Source: Taiwanofungus camphoratus
Taxonomy: Eukaryota > Basidiomycota > Agaricomycetes > Polyporales > Taiwanofungaceae
Assembly (NCBI GenBank): GCA_003999685.1
Contig: CP021231.1
Location: forward strand, 1,240,001 to 1,304,000
Reading direction: 5' to 3'
DNA length: 64,000 nucleotides
Shown: in pieces, positions 34,841-45,620 of the stretch
Layout of the letters: each line of letters starts with the position of its first letter
Numbering within the stretch: position 1 is the first letter of the stretch
Translations under genes and position numbers: made by a program
Notes under the pieces: model-generated
Databases searched by the model: none
What the model saw: the letters and a program-made list of their open reading frames with translations, nothing else
What the model was told of the DNA's origin: nothing

Positions 34841-35854
34841 ATGAATCTGCGTTTACCTTCCTCGGACTCTGAAGGGCAGAAATTTGTTTCGGTTTATGCT
34901 ATTCATGCTGGCTCCATCTATCTTCCAGACAAGGAGGTATTCGAAGACTCTTTAGACAAGCACTCCGGCTCGAAAGTGCCCTCTTTCGCCTTCTTGATTG
35001 AACACAGTGAGCACGGCAGATTGATGTTTGATTTAGGGTTGAGGAAGGTACGATAGTAGGTATGGCCAGTTCGGACGTTTCCCCTGACAGGGTGATGTAA
35101 CCAGCATGGAAAGGGCTATCCGCCAGCTTGGGACGAAGTTTTGGAGGAGCTCACTGTGGACTGTCCATTGGATGTAGTGGATTTCCTGAAGGACGGGGCC
35201 ATCACACCGGACATGATTAGCATTGTTGTATACAGGTAAGTCCGCAGAAGCATAGTTCCTACTCTCCACTGTAGGATGACACCTTGCGTTTGCGGCAGTC
35301 ACCTGCATTTTGATCATGTCGGCGATCTGACTCCATTCGTGGCTGCCGAGCTCGTGCTCGGGGACGATGCTGCAGAGCTAATGCAGAAGCCTTATCCTCG
35401 TGATCCTGAAAGTCTATGGCAGGAATTTCCTGCAGGGCAGAGAGTACGCTACGTGCAGTTTGACAGCGATCGCCCTCCGTCCCGCCTCGTCATGCCTATC
35501 GGCTCTTTCGAACGCGGCCTCGACTTCTTTGGGGACGGGTCCTTCTATCTTATTGACGCACCAGGACACCTCCCGGGACATTTGGCAGCTCTTGCCCGCA
35601 TTGCAGACAGTAAATTCGTCCTGCTCGCTGCCGACTGCTGCCACAATCGTCTGTGCTACGATCCTGGCGAGCGACTGATCAGTCACGAAAATTACCATGA
35701 CATCAAAGTAGCCCGCGAGACCGTGCAGAGATTGAAGACGATGAACCAGGCTGGTAATGTCCTTCTGATTCTGGCTCATGAAAAAGAACGATTGGAAGAG
35801 ATGCCATTATTTCCAAGTGCTATGAATAACTGGGCGGAAGAACAGCTGAACTAG
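34841..35854 (+). CDS. metallo-beta-lactamase-fold hydrolase, lactonase-like
   Basis: Predicted dinuclear-metal hydrolase, similar in layout to N-acyl-homoserine-lactone lactonases and related fungal lactonases. Exons 34841-35047, 35105-35235 and 35299-35854 give 297 residues. Metal ligands are visible: His-Leu-His-Phe-Asp-His (completed by the second splice), Gly-His-Leu-Pro-Gly-His, Ala-Ala-Asp-Cys-Cys-His and a late Ala-His-Glu. The N-terminal half has Phe-Asp-Leu-Gly-Leu-Arg, the usual strand before the first ligand. The ATG at 34841 follows GGTCACC, a good context; an upstream in-frame TTG is ignored. No signal peptide is seen, so it is probably cytosolic. The physiological substrate (lactone, ester or mycotoxin) cannot be told from sequence. 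Confidence 0.86.
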
Positions 35855-36581
35855 AGAGGTGAAATTGACGCTTGCCGCATTGAAAGTCCACGATATCAGA
35901 GGTCAAAATGAATTTATATCCCAACTTGCATTTATCATTTCAATGTATATCCTGATGTCGTTTCTTTTTGGTGCGCCCGACGCTGATTGTGATGACGGCT
36001 ATCCGTACAGCGTTTCGCTCCGACTCGCTCGATTCCGACCGCCGGTTGGGATATGACTTCGTTTTCTATCGTAACTGTTCTTTTCCATAGGCTAGTAAAT
36101 TGCAGCTGACTATGAAGGTGCTGCTTTAAATCCTACATACTCGGCTGCTCAGAGCACAAGTAGATATCACGTGGAGATAGATATCGAAAGCAATAGAAGA
36201 AACCAACGAATGCGAAGCATCTACACGACAGCACCAAGGTTTGACAAGCGGTGGGTCCAAGATATTCACGGCAGACATGGCCTAATCGGTGAGGGTAAAA
36301 GAGCCGTAAAATATTGATTAAGACAATCAAGGCAACTAAGTTGAGTTTGAGTTTGCTGGTCATATAGGCCCAAAGACACGTTGCGCCTTATGTATGCTAT
36401 GCCGGTCACCGACAAAAATTTCCCCCTCGAACAGGCGGCTGAGGCATGTAATCCCTTGGAAAGTCAGAAGCACGTCGGAAAGATCGTGATCAAGGTATCT
36501 GAGAGCTAAGTGGGGCCCGACCACCGCTTCTTGAACCAGTACCACCACCATCTCCATTAGGCGCCCTAGCTTAGTCGACCA
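35855..36581. other. intergenic and possible LINE 5' leader
   Basis: No gene seen. The right-hand part (from about 36.4 kb) may be the untranslated leader of the LINE, but its exact 5' border cannot be placed without other copies. Confidence 0.35.
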
Positions 36582-38600
36582 ATGGCTCCATCTTTCACTC
36601 CCACCTCTCACCCAACTGACTCCCATTCTACCGCTGGTGACTCTCAAGTCACTGGGACGCCCTCGACTGGCACGTCGTCTTCGAGGATGTCTGGCGGTAC
36701 ATCTTCAGGGCGACCTGCCCCATATCCTGCGCCTGATGTGTGGGGATCTCAAACCCAAGCTCAAGTTGAGGCTCTACGACTTGCCTGTGGAGCTTCCTTT
36801 GAGATGGAGACTACCTTTGTGCCGTCTCCACCTCCCTCAGTTGCTGCAGAGGCTTTCATGCCAACTCAGCCTTTCATGCCCACCCCCACACCAAAGGTGA
36901 GCACCCCTCAGAGGGACATCGAGGACAACACGTTTATCGATTTCCCACAGGGGGGGCCTGCACCGCATGTCTTGGCTATACCCGAGTCCACGATGTATGC
37001 AACGGCCCCCAAAGTGCAGGTCTTCCAAGGCACCTGTTCGTCACAAGATGAGACTTCAGATTCCCTGCTAGTGGCCATCAGGGAATCGCTGCAACACATC
37101 TCATATACTCTGCACGTCGACCGAGATGCTTATGAACGCATCATACGGAGGGATGTTAACAAGTACCACGCTGAAGCTTATGGACTTGAGTGGCGGGACA
37201 CAGCGCAAGCTGCTCTTCAGGTGGCCAGTCAAATGGTCACATTGATTGGAGCAGAACATATCATGGATCTTAACGGAATTGGTCATTTGGCCACACGTGT
37301 TCGTGAATTAACGGACATCAGGGCGGAGTTGGAATCCACCATTGCTGAGCAACAAAGGACCATTGGCGAAATGTTGGCGGCCCTTACATTGGTGCTACCC
37401 AAACCATCTGACCAATGGTTTGAAGGAGCGCGCATAACGCTTGGGGCCATTGCGACCTCAACCACCAACGATAGTGGCAAGCTTATTCAAGCCGTAGCTA
37501 CTAACACGTCCACTCTCTGAGCTCTATCAAAGAGAGTTGAAGGAATTGCTGCCGCAGCACCAGGCTATGCCTCAGCCATGGCCTCATCGTCTGCCAAACA
37601 GATGCCCAAACAGGTGCGCATCCAATCGCCACCCAAAGACGGTCCCCAGTCTGCACCGGCGGATAAGGGAAAGAAGTGAGCAGCACCACCCTCTCCTACC
37701 AGGAGTAGGGCGGCCTCTCCAGCAGCGAAGAAGGCGAATACATCACAGGTAATCGACCTTACTGCGGACGATGGTCCTAATTGGGATGACATTTGGGAAG
37801 CGACCAAGATTGCACAAATCGCCCCCAACATTTCGTTGTCGGATGCCTTACACATCGCACAAGGCATGGCTGCCCCCGCCCAATCGTCATCTAGACAGGG
37901 CGATAGCAGATACACGCATGATCCTCGCCCCCGCCCTGGCCTAGGACGTGGTTGTGGAGTCGGCCCCACAATGACGGCACGGGACCCTACCCGTCCCTTA
38001 ATCACGATCGGCGCTTCTACACCTGTTCGCCCCCCTCCTGTGATCAAACACGCAACACAACTGGCCCGGGGTGCAAACCCCAAGACCGTTGTCCTCAGAT
38101 TCGACTGAGCTCTAGAACTCGGTGATCTCCTCAACCTCGACAACCTCAAGGTGGTCGTGCAACAATTGCTGGCTGGAGCGGGAGGCTCAGTCAACTATCT
38201 CGTAAATGCCATTGTGCCACCTGGAAACGGGGAGATACACTTGGTATGCAGTGAACGCCTCACAACATTGGAATTGGGCACTCTTCGAGCTGGCATGGGA
38301 CGATTAGTCGCACCTCATGTGGCACCAGATGGAATGAACCCGGTGGGGCTATTGCTCGACTGGGCCCACATCATCACTCAAATGGCGATCAAGGCCTTCC
38401 CGCTGTACCGGGATGGAACTAGGGTCGAATACACACCACTCGAAGTTTTCCAGGAACTCGTGCAAAACAACGAGTGGGCGAAGGAACTTGTCTTACACCC
38501 ACATCATTCGCCTAAGGCTCGATACCAATCGGCCTCTGGTGGCAGTGGCTTATTCATATTTGCCATATTCGACATCTGGTCTGACTCCACGGCTATCCGG
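36582..38600 (+). mobile_element. LINE (Tad-like) part 1: ORF1, N-terminal portion
   Basis: Non-LTR retrotransposon ORF1, probably an RNA-binding protein. From the ATG at 36582 a single frame runs 673 codons to the LTR junction, interrupted only by in-frame TGA codons at 37518, 37677 and 38105. Each is one transition from CGA. The N terminus is Ser/Thr/Pro rich; a helical middle contains Glu-Gln-Gln-Arg-Thr-Ile-Gly-Glu; the distal part has Gly/Arg/Pro-rich segments. The piece ends at Ala-Ile-Arg, exactly where an LTR has entered, and continues in frame in the inverted piece at 41947. The stops show it is an inactive copy. Tad assignment rests on overall plan and later domains. Confidence 0.7.
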
Positions 38601-40207
38601 TGATGAGTCCCGTAGCCTCCTGGGCCCCGAATCGTGATTTTAGGAGCTTTCTAATCCCCCAACCGACCACTCTAAGACTCTCCTACAGCCTACGACAGGA
38701 GGGATAGGTCCCTATAATATTCCTAACGCCCCCTCTCCTTCCTAAACCCTCCTAACACCCTACGAAGTCTGGCGAAGTCACACGAGGTGCTACGAGATTT
38801 CAAATGCTAGACGCGAAGTCCCTAACTCCTGCTAAGTCCACTATCGGACACTGCCGGTCCTCCCATACTGTTCCATTGGATCTAGGTCCTATCTACTACG
38901 TCACTCATCCCGGGCTTAGCTAAGAAGTCTTAGCTAAGTCTCTCCTAGCTCTTGTGATTGCAGCTACCTCCGATAGGCTCCGAAACGGTCCGAAGTCCCG
39001 GAAGTTGGACTTAGGAAGCCTTGTGCACCCCCATGGGTCTCGATCCTATGCCATAAGGTCATCCTAGGGCGTACCCATATGACCCTCCACCCAGTTAGGA
39101 CACCTCCTGCCCCGATTAGGCCAAGTCCCGCTGCTAAGAACTTCATGCGCTCTTAGCCCACTAAGATAGGTGATCACGGCGCATGACTGCTCTCGGATAG
39201 TCATCCCGCCCTCGTGAATGAACTTGGTCACCTTTCTACCGTACGTAGTTCCCCTGTTTCAGTTCCTAATTAGTTCCTATCCTCCTCGTGTTCACTTCGG
39301 AGTCCATGCGCTTTAGTACACATTTCGGACTCGTAAGGATCGCTTCGCGCAAGATTAGTTCACCTCACGTTCCCCTATTTAGTCAGAGGTAGTTTACTAT
39401 GTAAGAGAGAGACCCCTCAGTGCACGCTTCTCTCTTTGGAATACCAGTTCCCCTGTAGCTCCAATTTCAGGAAAGCGCCGCGAGTACAACCTTAGGAACG
39501 GTCCTAAGGTCCCTAAGTCTCCACCCCAGCTTCGTTTCAGTACCTTTGAACTACGTCTACGCTCGCGATATATCTACGAACCACGTCTACGCTTCCCGAA
39601 CTACGCACTACAATCTACGAAAGTCGCCGTGACTTCGCACCCTTCAGCACCTCTTATAGCACCTATCCGGTGGGCCTCCGCCTTAGTTATACCCTTAGGC
39701 TCACGTTGCGTCATCCCTACGTCCTACGAATAGCCCTACGACTCTCCCATAGCCTTAGTTACAGGCTATAGTACATCTCCCTACGCCCTCGAACTCTCCG
39801 ACCTCTCCTACAGGTCTCCTACGCTAGCCAAACCTTGCCCACCTCGCTCTAACAAACCTCTAAACCTTACGCCCTTTATCTAACTCTAGCTAAAAGGACT
39901 TCACAGCATCTACGAAGTCAGCTCGCGCGATTTGGCTAAAACTTCGAAGGACTTTGCAAAATCTCGAAGAACTTCGCGTACTTCGGAGGGCCTCGCAAGG
40001 CCTTAGGGATAGTATAGCACTTAGGAACAAGATCCTGTTGTGCAGGACCCTTGACCCCTTACTCCCCTACTTACAAAAACAAGACATACAGGTTTCCCGG
40101 TATCATACAGGTTGTAGCTCCTACCCTCACACCCTCACAGTTATCACACTACCCCCAGCCACGTTGCGGAGCACTCCCTAGGTACCAGGGTCCCCTAGGT
40201 TGTATCA
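38601..40207 (+). repeat. LTR A (Gypsy family), solo
   Basis: A 1607 bp LTR beginning TGATGAGTCC and ending TTGTATCA. It sits inside the LINE with CCGG on its left and CCGC on its right, which are not a matched duplication. Its left end carries the duplicated CTTAGCTAAG unit (38919-38942, as in LTRs C, E and F), while its right end has the CTACCCCCAGCC variant of LTRs C and D. It therefore looks like a recombinant LTR. The sequence is crowded with short CGAAGT and CTACGA motifs. Open frames inside it are not genes. Confidence 0.85.
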
Positions 40208-41337
40208 CCGCGTGGGAGCATGCAGCGTCCCACCACGACTTTGAGCGTTTGGATGGGCGCTTCACTGATGAATACTCCATCCATAGTCTTTGGAGGTCTC
40301 GCTCAAGGTGGTCTCTCATCCATTCAACGCCTTGGGCGTTGCTAAAATGTGTAGGGTAATCAACGAATAGTTTCGCTGTTGCCATCACGAATTGTTGGGC
40401 CGTGTCACCGGTGCGAGGTATACCCTGTACCGGTTCTGGCTCAACTTCAATCGGCATCTCCCATCACAGGACTGCATGGTCGCTGTTATGGCGATGTGAC
40501 ATGAGTACATGGAGGTCTTGGCCTTCATAGTACACTGGGTCGATCCACACCAAGTCAATGACTCCAGGCGTGAGAGCGATATTGTGGGAACGCCAAGTGA
40601 CTGGACCGTCCTGGGCATTTAGCAGGACCAGATCAAGTTCAGCCTGGGCCAACTCGATAAGGTGATTAGAATCAGCGTAGCGCAGAGACCGCACTCGAGA
40701 TCCCGCAGCACCTGCATCCCACAATGGGTGGCGGAGATTGAAATCCCCGCACATGCACGCAATGGGTGGAAGCGCGTGAACACGTGTTTCCAAATATCGG
40801 ACAGCATCAAAGGTGGTGCTGTCGTTGTACACGTTTAGGACATGAAAGTCCCCGGACGGAAGCTTAAGCATAACCAAAAGGCAATCCTTATAGGAGACGC
40901 TATGGGTGACAACTTGTGAAGAGGCTGAAGCCCACCACTTGTTGACATAAACTGCTACCCGGGAGTCTTTCGATGCTCCGAGGCACTTGAATGAGGCATG
41001 GGCAGACGTATTTTTATACGCCTCCCCATCTCGTGACTTAGCTGAGGCCACATCCTTGATGTGTCCCCAATATATTTCTTGGATACAGATGATATCAGCA
41101 TCCCTATGTCTTTCCAACAAAATACCAGTATTCTCTGCCGATTTCTGGACATTTGCACTAATTATAGTGAGGATGGGCTGATTGTTCAGTTCATTCTCAA
41201 GTTCTTCATCTCCAGCCAATGGGCTGGGTGTGCGGTTAGGATCCAGCGCCTCAAATGGAGACTCAGATCTATCATGTGTAATATTTACAACCAAACTTTG
41301 CAGTGTACTATACATAGGCAACTATAAGATTGTCCAC
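40208..41337 (-). mobile_element. LINE part 2a, inverted: ORF2 endonuclease region
   Basis: Start of LINE ORF2 on the minus strand. The first ATG is at 41315, 23 nt after the ORF1 stop. The AP-endonuclease domain is clear: Ile-Ser-Ala-Asn-Val-Gln-Lys-Ser, Ile-Ile-Cys-Ile-Gln-Glu-Ile-Tyr-Trp, Val-Tyr-Asn-Asp, Cys-Gly-Asp-Phe-Asn-Leu-Arg-His-Pro-Leu-Trp-Asp, and Ser-Asp-His near its end. An in-frame TGA (complement of 40464-40466) again fits CGA to TGA. The frame then continues through Val-Glu-Trp-Met-Arg-Asp to Ser-Trp-Trp-Asp-Ala-Ala-Cys at the LTR A junction. Its natural continuation is the reverse transcriptase at 59299 on the opposite strand. Confidence 0.8.
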
Positions 41338-41947
41338 TTATGCGGCAGACCCACCAGCTCCTCGAGGCCTGGGCGTGCTCGAATCACTGATATGGATCTC
41401 TTCGCTTTCATGACCAGATACACCTTCTGCATCAGAAGGGTCCGTGATCTCGAACGACTCGCCCGAAGGTCCGGGACGAGCTGGCTGTTTGCTGCGTGCC
41501 TTTTCAGATAGGCCGCGCAGCTTACCTCTGGTGGCAGCTTTTGCTGCCGCTGCCCTTCCTTTAGCAACAGACACCACCGGCGGATGGGCCTTATGCCATT
41601 GTTGATCTTGTCGCTTCCTTGCCCACTGGCACTTGGGAGAGTCAGCTTGATGTCCGTCGTTGCCAGTTTTGCCGCAATTAGGGCAACTGGCATGTTCTGG
41701 TGGGCATGTAATGGTTTTCACCGACATTGCAGCCCATCGTTGCGCACAACACGAAGATTGTTCTTCGTGTAATGCCAAGATATGAGGTTGACCACATTTG
41801 ACGCAGCACTCATGAGAAGATTGACATAGTGGGGCGATATGACCCCACCACCAGCACCGAAGGCAGAGCGGGACAGCTGCAGTCTCGTTCCACGGTTGTA
41901 ATCGATATGTCTTGCCAAAGAGACGGACCTGTTTCTTCATGATCCGG
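41338..41947 (-). mobile_element. LINE part 2b, inverted: ORF1 C-terminal zinc-knuckle region
   Basis: Minus-strand continuation of ORF1 to a TAA at 41338-41340. It contains knuckle-like Cys/His sets: Cys-Leu-Arg-Cys-Trp-Trp-Trp-Gly-His, Cys-Val-Lys-Cys-Gly-Gln-Pro-His, and Cys-Pro-Asn-Cys-Gly-Lys-Thr-Gly-Asn-Asp-Gly-His. These are typical of nucleic-acid-binding ORF1 proteins of fungal LINEs. A basic, Ala-rich tail with a Ser-Asp-rich end follows. Read outward from 41947 the frame matches the end of part 1 at 38600, sharing the bases CCGG. Confidence 0.8.
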
Positions 41948-43541
41948 TGATACGACCTAGGGGACCCTGGTACCTAGGGAGTGCTCCGCAACGTGGCTGT
42001 GGGGTAGTGTGATAACTGTAAGGGTGTGAGGGTAGGAGCTACAACCTGTATGATACCGGGAAACCTGTATGTCTTGTTTTTGTAAGTAGGGGAGTAAGGG
42101 GTCAAGGGTCCTGCACAACAGGATCTTGTTCCTAAGTGCTATACTATCCCTAAGGCCTCGCGAGGCCCTCCGAAGTACGCGAAGTTCTTCGAGATTTTGC
42201 AAAGTCCTTCGAAGTTTTAGCCAAATCGCGCGAGCTGACTTCGTAGATGCTGCGAAGTCCTTTTAGCTAGAGTTAGATAAAGGGCGTAAGGTTTAGAGGT
42301 TTGTTAGAGCGAGGTGGGCAAGGTTTGGCTAGCGTAGGAGACCTGTAGGAGAGGTCAGAGAGTTCGAGGGCGTAGGGAGATGTACTATAGCCTGTAACTA
42401 AGGCTATGGGAGAGTCGTAGGGCTATTCGTAGGATGTAGGGATGACGCAACGTGAGCCTAAGGGTATAACTAAGGCGGAGGCCCACCGGATAGGTGCTAT
42501 AAGAGGTGCTGAAGGGTGCGAAGTCACGGCGACTTTCGTAGATCGTAGTGCGTAGTTCGGGAAGCGTAGACGTGGTTCGTAGATATATCGCGAGCATAGA
42601 CGTAGTTCAAAGGTACTGAAACGAAGCTGGGGTGGAGACTTAGGGACCTTAGGACCGTTCCTAAGGTTGTACTCGCGGCGCTTTCCTGAGATTGGAGCTA
42701 CAGGGGAACTGGTATTCCAAAGAGAGAAGCATGCACTGAGGGGTCTCTGTCGTACATAGTAAACTATCTCTGACTAAATAGGGGAGCGTGAGGTGAACTA
42801 ATCTTGCGCGAAGTGATCCTTACGAGTCCGAAATGTGTACTAAAACGCATGGACTCCGAAGTGAACACGAGGGGGATAGGAACTAATTAGGAACTGAAAC
42901 AGGGGAACTACGAACGGTAGAAAGGTGACCAACTTCATTCACGAGGGCGGGATGACTATCCGAGAGCAGCCATGCGCTGTGATCACCTATCTTAGCGGGC
43001 TAAGAGCGCACAAAGTTCTTAGCAGCGGGACTTGACCTAATCGGGGTAGGAGGTGTCCTAACTGGGTGGAGGGCCATATGGATACGCCCTAGGATGACCT
43101 TATGGCATAGGATCGAGACCCATGGGGGTGCACAAGGCTTCCTAAGTCCAACTTCCGGGACTTCGGACCATTTCGGAGCCTATCGGAGGTAGCTGCAATC
43201 ACAAGAGCTAGGAGAGACTTAGCTAAGCCCGGGATGAGTGACGTAGTAGATAGGACCTAGATCCAATGGAACAGTATGGGAGGACCGGCAGTGTCCGATA
43301 GTGGACTTAGCAGGAGTTAGGGACTTCGCGTCTAGCATTCGAAATCTCGTAGCACCTCGTGTGACTTCGCAAGACTTTGTAGGGTGTTAGGAGGGTTTAG
43401 GAAGGAGAGGGGGCGTTAGGAATATTATAGGAACCTATCCCTCCTGTCGTAGGCTGTAGGAGAGTCTTAGAGTGGTCGGTTGGGGGATTAGAAAGCTCCT
43501 AAAATCGCGATTCGGGGCCCAGGAGGCTACGGGACTCATCA
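41948..43541 (-). repeat. LTR B, 3' LTR of the whole-looking Gypsy unit
   Basis: A 1594 bp LTR reading TGATACGACC to ACTCATCA on the + strand. Its right portion has a single CTTAGCTAAG unit, as in LTR D. Its left tip has the CTGTGGGGTAG variant also seen (as complement) in LTR F. The polypurine tract abuts it at 43542. Confidence 0.85.
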
Positions 43542-43578
43542 CCTCCTCCCTATTGAAATCCTGACTGTCCTCAGTCAG
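43542..43578 (-). other. 3' polypurine tract with upstream hairpin
   Basis: On the element's sense strand the bases before LTR B read AATAGGGAGGAGG, the expected primer for plus-strand DNA synthesis. Just upstream (43561-43578) is a perfect 7-bp stem, CTGACTG and CAGTCAG, with an AGGA loop. The same module recurs inside pol at 47054-47090. Confidence 0.75.
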
Positions 43579-43709
43579 TGTGCGCGACCATGGGAACTTG
43601 TAGCCTATCGCGTCCGATCTGCGAAGTGGGCGATATCCTGATAGAAGCTAATCGTGGGTGCCTCTTATCTTTTTCTCCTTTCTCCCCTTTTGCCTTTCCC
43701 TTCCCCATC

Positions 43710-45087
43710 ATGTTCGACGATATGGACTCTGATGGTGTTGGCCTAGCTCACAGCGATGTCCTGGCGCTCCTCGATTCTCGTCCGGAGGGCGTAGCGGAGG
43801 CCGAAGATTACTTGCGGTGGGCGAGGAACTTAGGACGTCGTGTGGTACGTACCCTCCTTGATCGCTCGTTACATCGTCTTCACTGCGTTATAGGGTAACT
43901 GGTGGGTCCTGTCCCAGGCTTCAAACACTCCCGCCGATCCTACCTTAGAGGCCACCATCGTCGAAGGTTTGACGGCGATCCTCCCTCTCGCGGACTCGTC
44001 GTGGATCTCGTGGGCCCGCACCGGTTTTCCTCAGTTCGCTGCTATGCTTCAAGAGCGAGACGCACAGCGCGAACTCGCCCGCGCGACCGAACGACTTCGT
44101 GTGGAGGCGGTCGAGCGCGCTGCACTTGAACGCGCTGCCCAACTTGTGGCTTCGTCTTCTGCTCCCTCGCCGGCCCCTAGTTGTACCTCATCGCGCACTC
44201 GTCGTCCCTCAGCTCGGGCCAAGGCAGCAGCTTCTACTCGCGCGGCTTCCCAGGCCAGCTCAATCATGGCCTCCGTTTCTAGCGGCCAAGTCGGCGAACT
44301 CGCCTCGTCCACGAGTTCAGGTGTCTTCGTAGGGGTCCCTTCTACTCAGGGGAAGGACACTGCGAAAGCGAAGGCCCCTCCGACGCCTGAAGCCCTGGCT
44401 AACATGGCGAAGGCGGCAGAGCATCGGCGAACCCATGCGAAGGTGAGTGCATGTCTTTTTCGTGACTGTTCGCGGCTTATCATCGCTACCTAGTGCGATC
44501 GCTGCAGCACCTACACCACAGACTTCGAGTGCGAACTCCCTGTGGGTGCCGTGAAGTGCGGCAAGTGTCTGCGAGAGTCGCAGGGGTGCTATTGGGGTGG
44601 ATTCTCCGTAGACGGTAAGGAGCGCGGAGTGCGTGTCTCGAAGCGTGGTAGGGCTTCTCGTGCCCTCGTTATCGCGTCATTGCTGATGTTAGGACGTCCC
44701 TTAGCTGCGGGCCAACCTCCTCAGGTGTCCCCGCCTCGCGCCCGCGAGTCCAAGAAGGCGAAGTCGACCCCTGCGCCTACGATGTCGCTCGAGGCCTCGC
44801 TGGCCCTTAACAGCGCTGAATACTTGGACGGCCTTACCCCTGCGCATCAAGCCGTTGTCGAAGGCCTCTGGTATGACCGCGCGATGGCCAAGAGTCGCGC
44901 GATGCGTCTCGAAGACTACATCTCGGGGCTCTATCGTGCCGAAACCGCCCTAACCGGTCGTACGCCTGCGCCGCTCGACTTGAGCTCTCTCCCCCTTCCT
45001 CGCCGTCGCGTCGCCACCTCCTCTACTGATCCTGGTCCCTCCGGTGAGTCCGAGCAGGATGAGGAAGATGCCGAGGCCGAGGTTTAG
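43710..45087 (+). CDS. antisense three-exon gene inside the Gypsy element, Zn2Cys6-like
   Basis: A gene of unknown function opposite to gag-pol, between pol and the 3' LTR. Exons 43710-43844, 43918-44442 and 44494-45087 give 417 residues with no interruption; introns of 73 and 51 bp have good GT-AG ends. Residues 1-45 are acidic, then a long Ala/Arg/Glu helix (likely coiled coil, residues about 85-115) and an Ala/Ser-rich linker. Exon 3 opens with a cysteine cluster C-x2-C-x8-C-x8-C-x2-C-x6-C at residues 221-252, close to the Gal4-type zinc cluster. The tail is basic, then Pro/Ser rich, then acidic. Codons end mostly in G or C, unlike gag and pol. Introns on this strand cannot be spliced from the element's own RNA. 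It may be a captured host gene; a DNA-binding regulator is the leading guess. Confidence 0.65.
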
Positions 45088-45620
45088 AAGGTGGGGGGGC
45101 TTCGTAGTTCGTCGTCTCGCCCATTCCGTATCCGTCGCACCAATGTGCTGTATTCTCTCTCGTTGCGCGTCCCTTTGCTAGGGACATTTTCCAATATGTG
45201 TACAATAGTCTGAATATAGCGGACGCAAACGTCGTCCTTGTGAAAAGGTTCCTAAGTGCGTGAAGTAACCAAACAACACAGAGATGAATTAGAAGACTTA
45301 GGGGGATAAAATGCGCTCATTTAGGCTCAGTAAATCATCATGGCCTTGAAGGGCTTAAGGCCCCTCGCGCAATCTTCGCTCCGCTTGGCATTTTAGGAGC
45401 CTTTAGAACAATATCGCGACTTCGTGAGTTGAATCACTATAGTAAAAAGTCGGAGATGTTGTAAGTAAAAATTCGTAGACATTCGGGACTTCGTAGCTGT
45501 CAAACTGAGTGGGGGCTTGTTGGGGAAAGTAAAACATGACCAAAGGGTAAGCGAAAAGTAAAATGGACGTAGCGTAATCTTAGCTAAAGTCGGGGTATCG
45601 TCGATTGCTCCTCTGATTCT
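45088..45620. other. spacer between pol and the antisense gene
   Basis: The two 3' ends converge here within the Gypsy element. AT-richer, no coding signal. Confidence 0.5.

Noticed and set aside
38601-40207. LTR repeats as a CRISPR-like or satellite array
   Set aside because: The short CGAAGT and CTACGA motifs are irregularly spaced and the 1.6 kb units have LTR ends and flanking duplications, so they are LTRs.
40051-40359. 100-codon frames recurring at LTR ends (also 52138-52554 and 57446-57862)
   Set aside because: Recurrence simply follows the LTR repeats; the frames run out of the LTR into different neighbours.
43578-43709. upstream extension of the antisense gene from an earlier start at 43578
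   Set aside because: That frame opens with a hydrophobic Phe/Ser/Pro stretch derived from untranslated pyrimidine-rich sequence; the ATG at 43710 gives a normal acidic start. An upstream start is not excluded.
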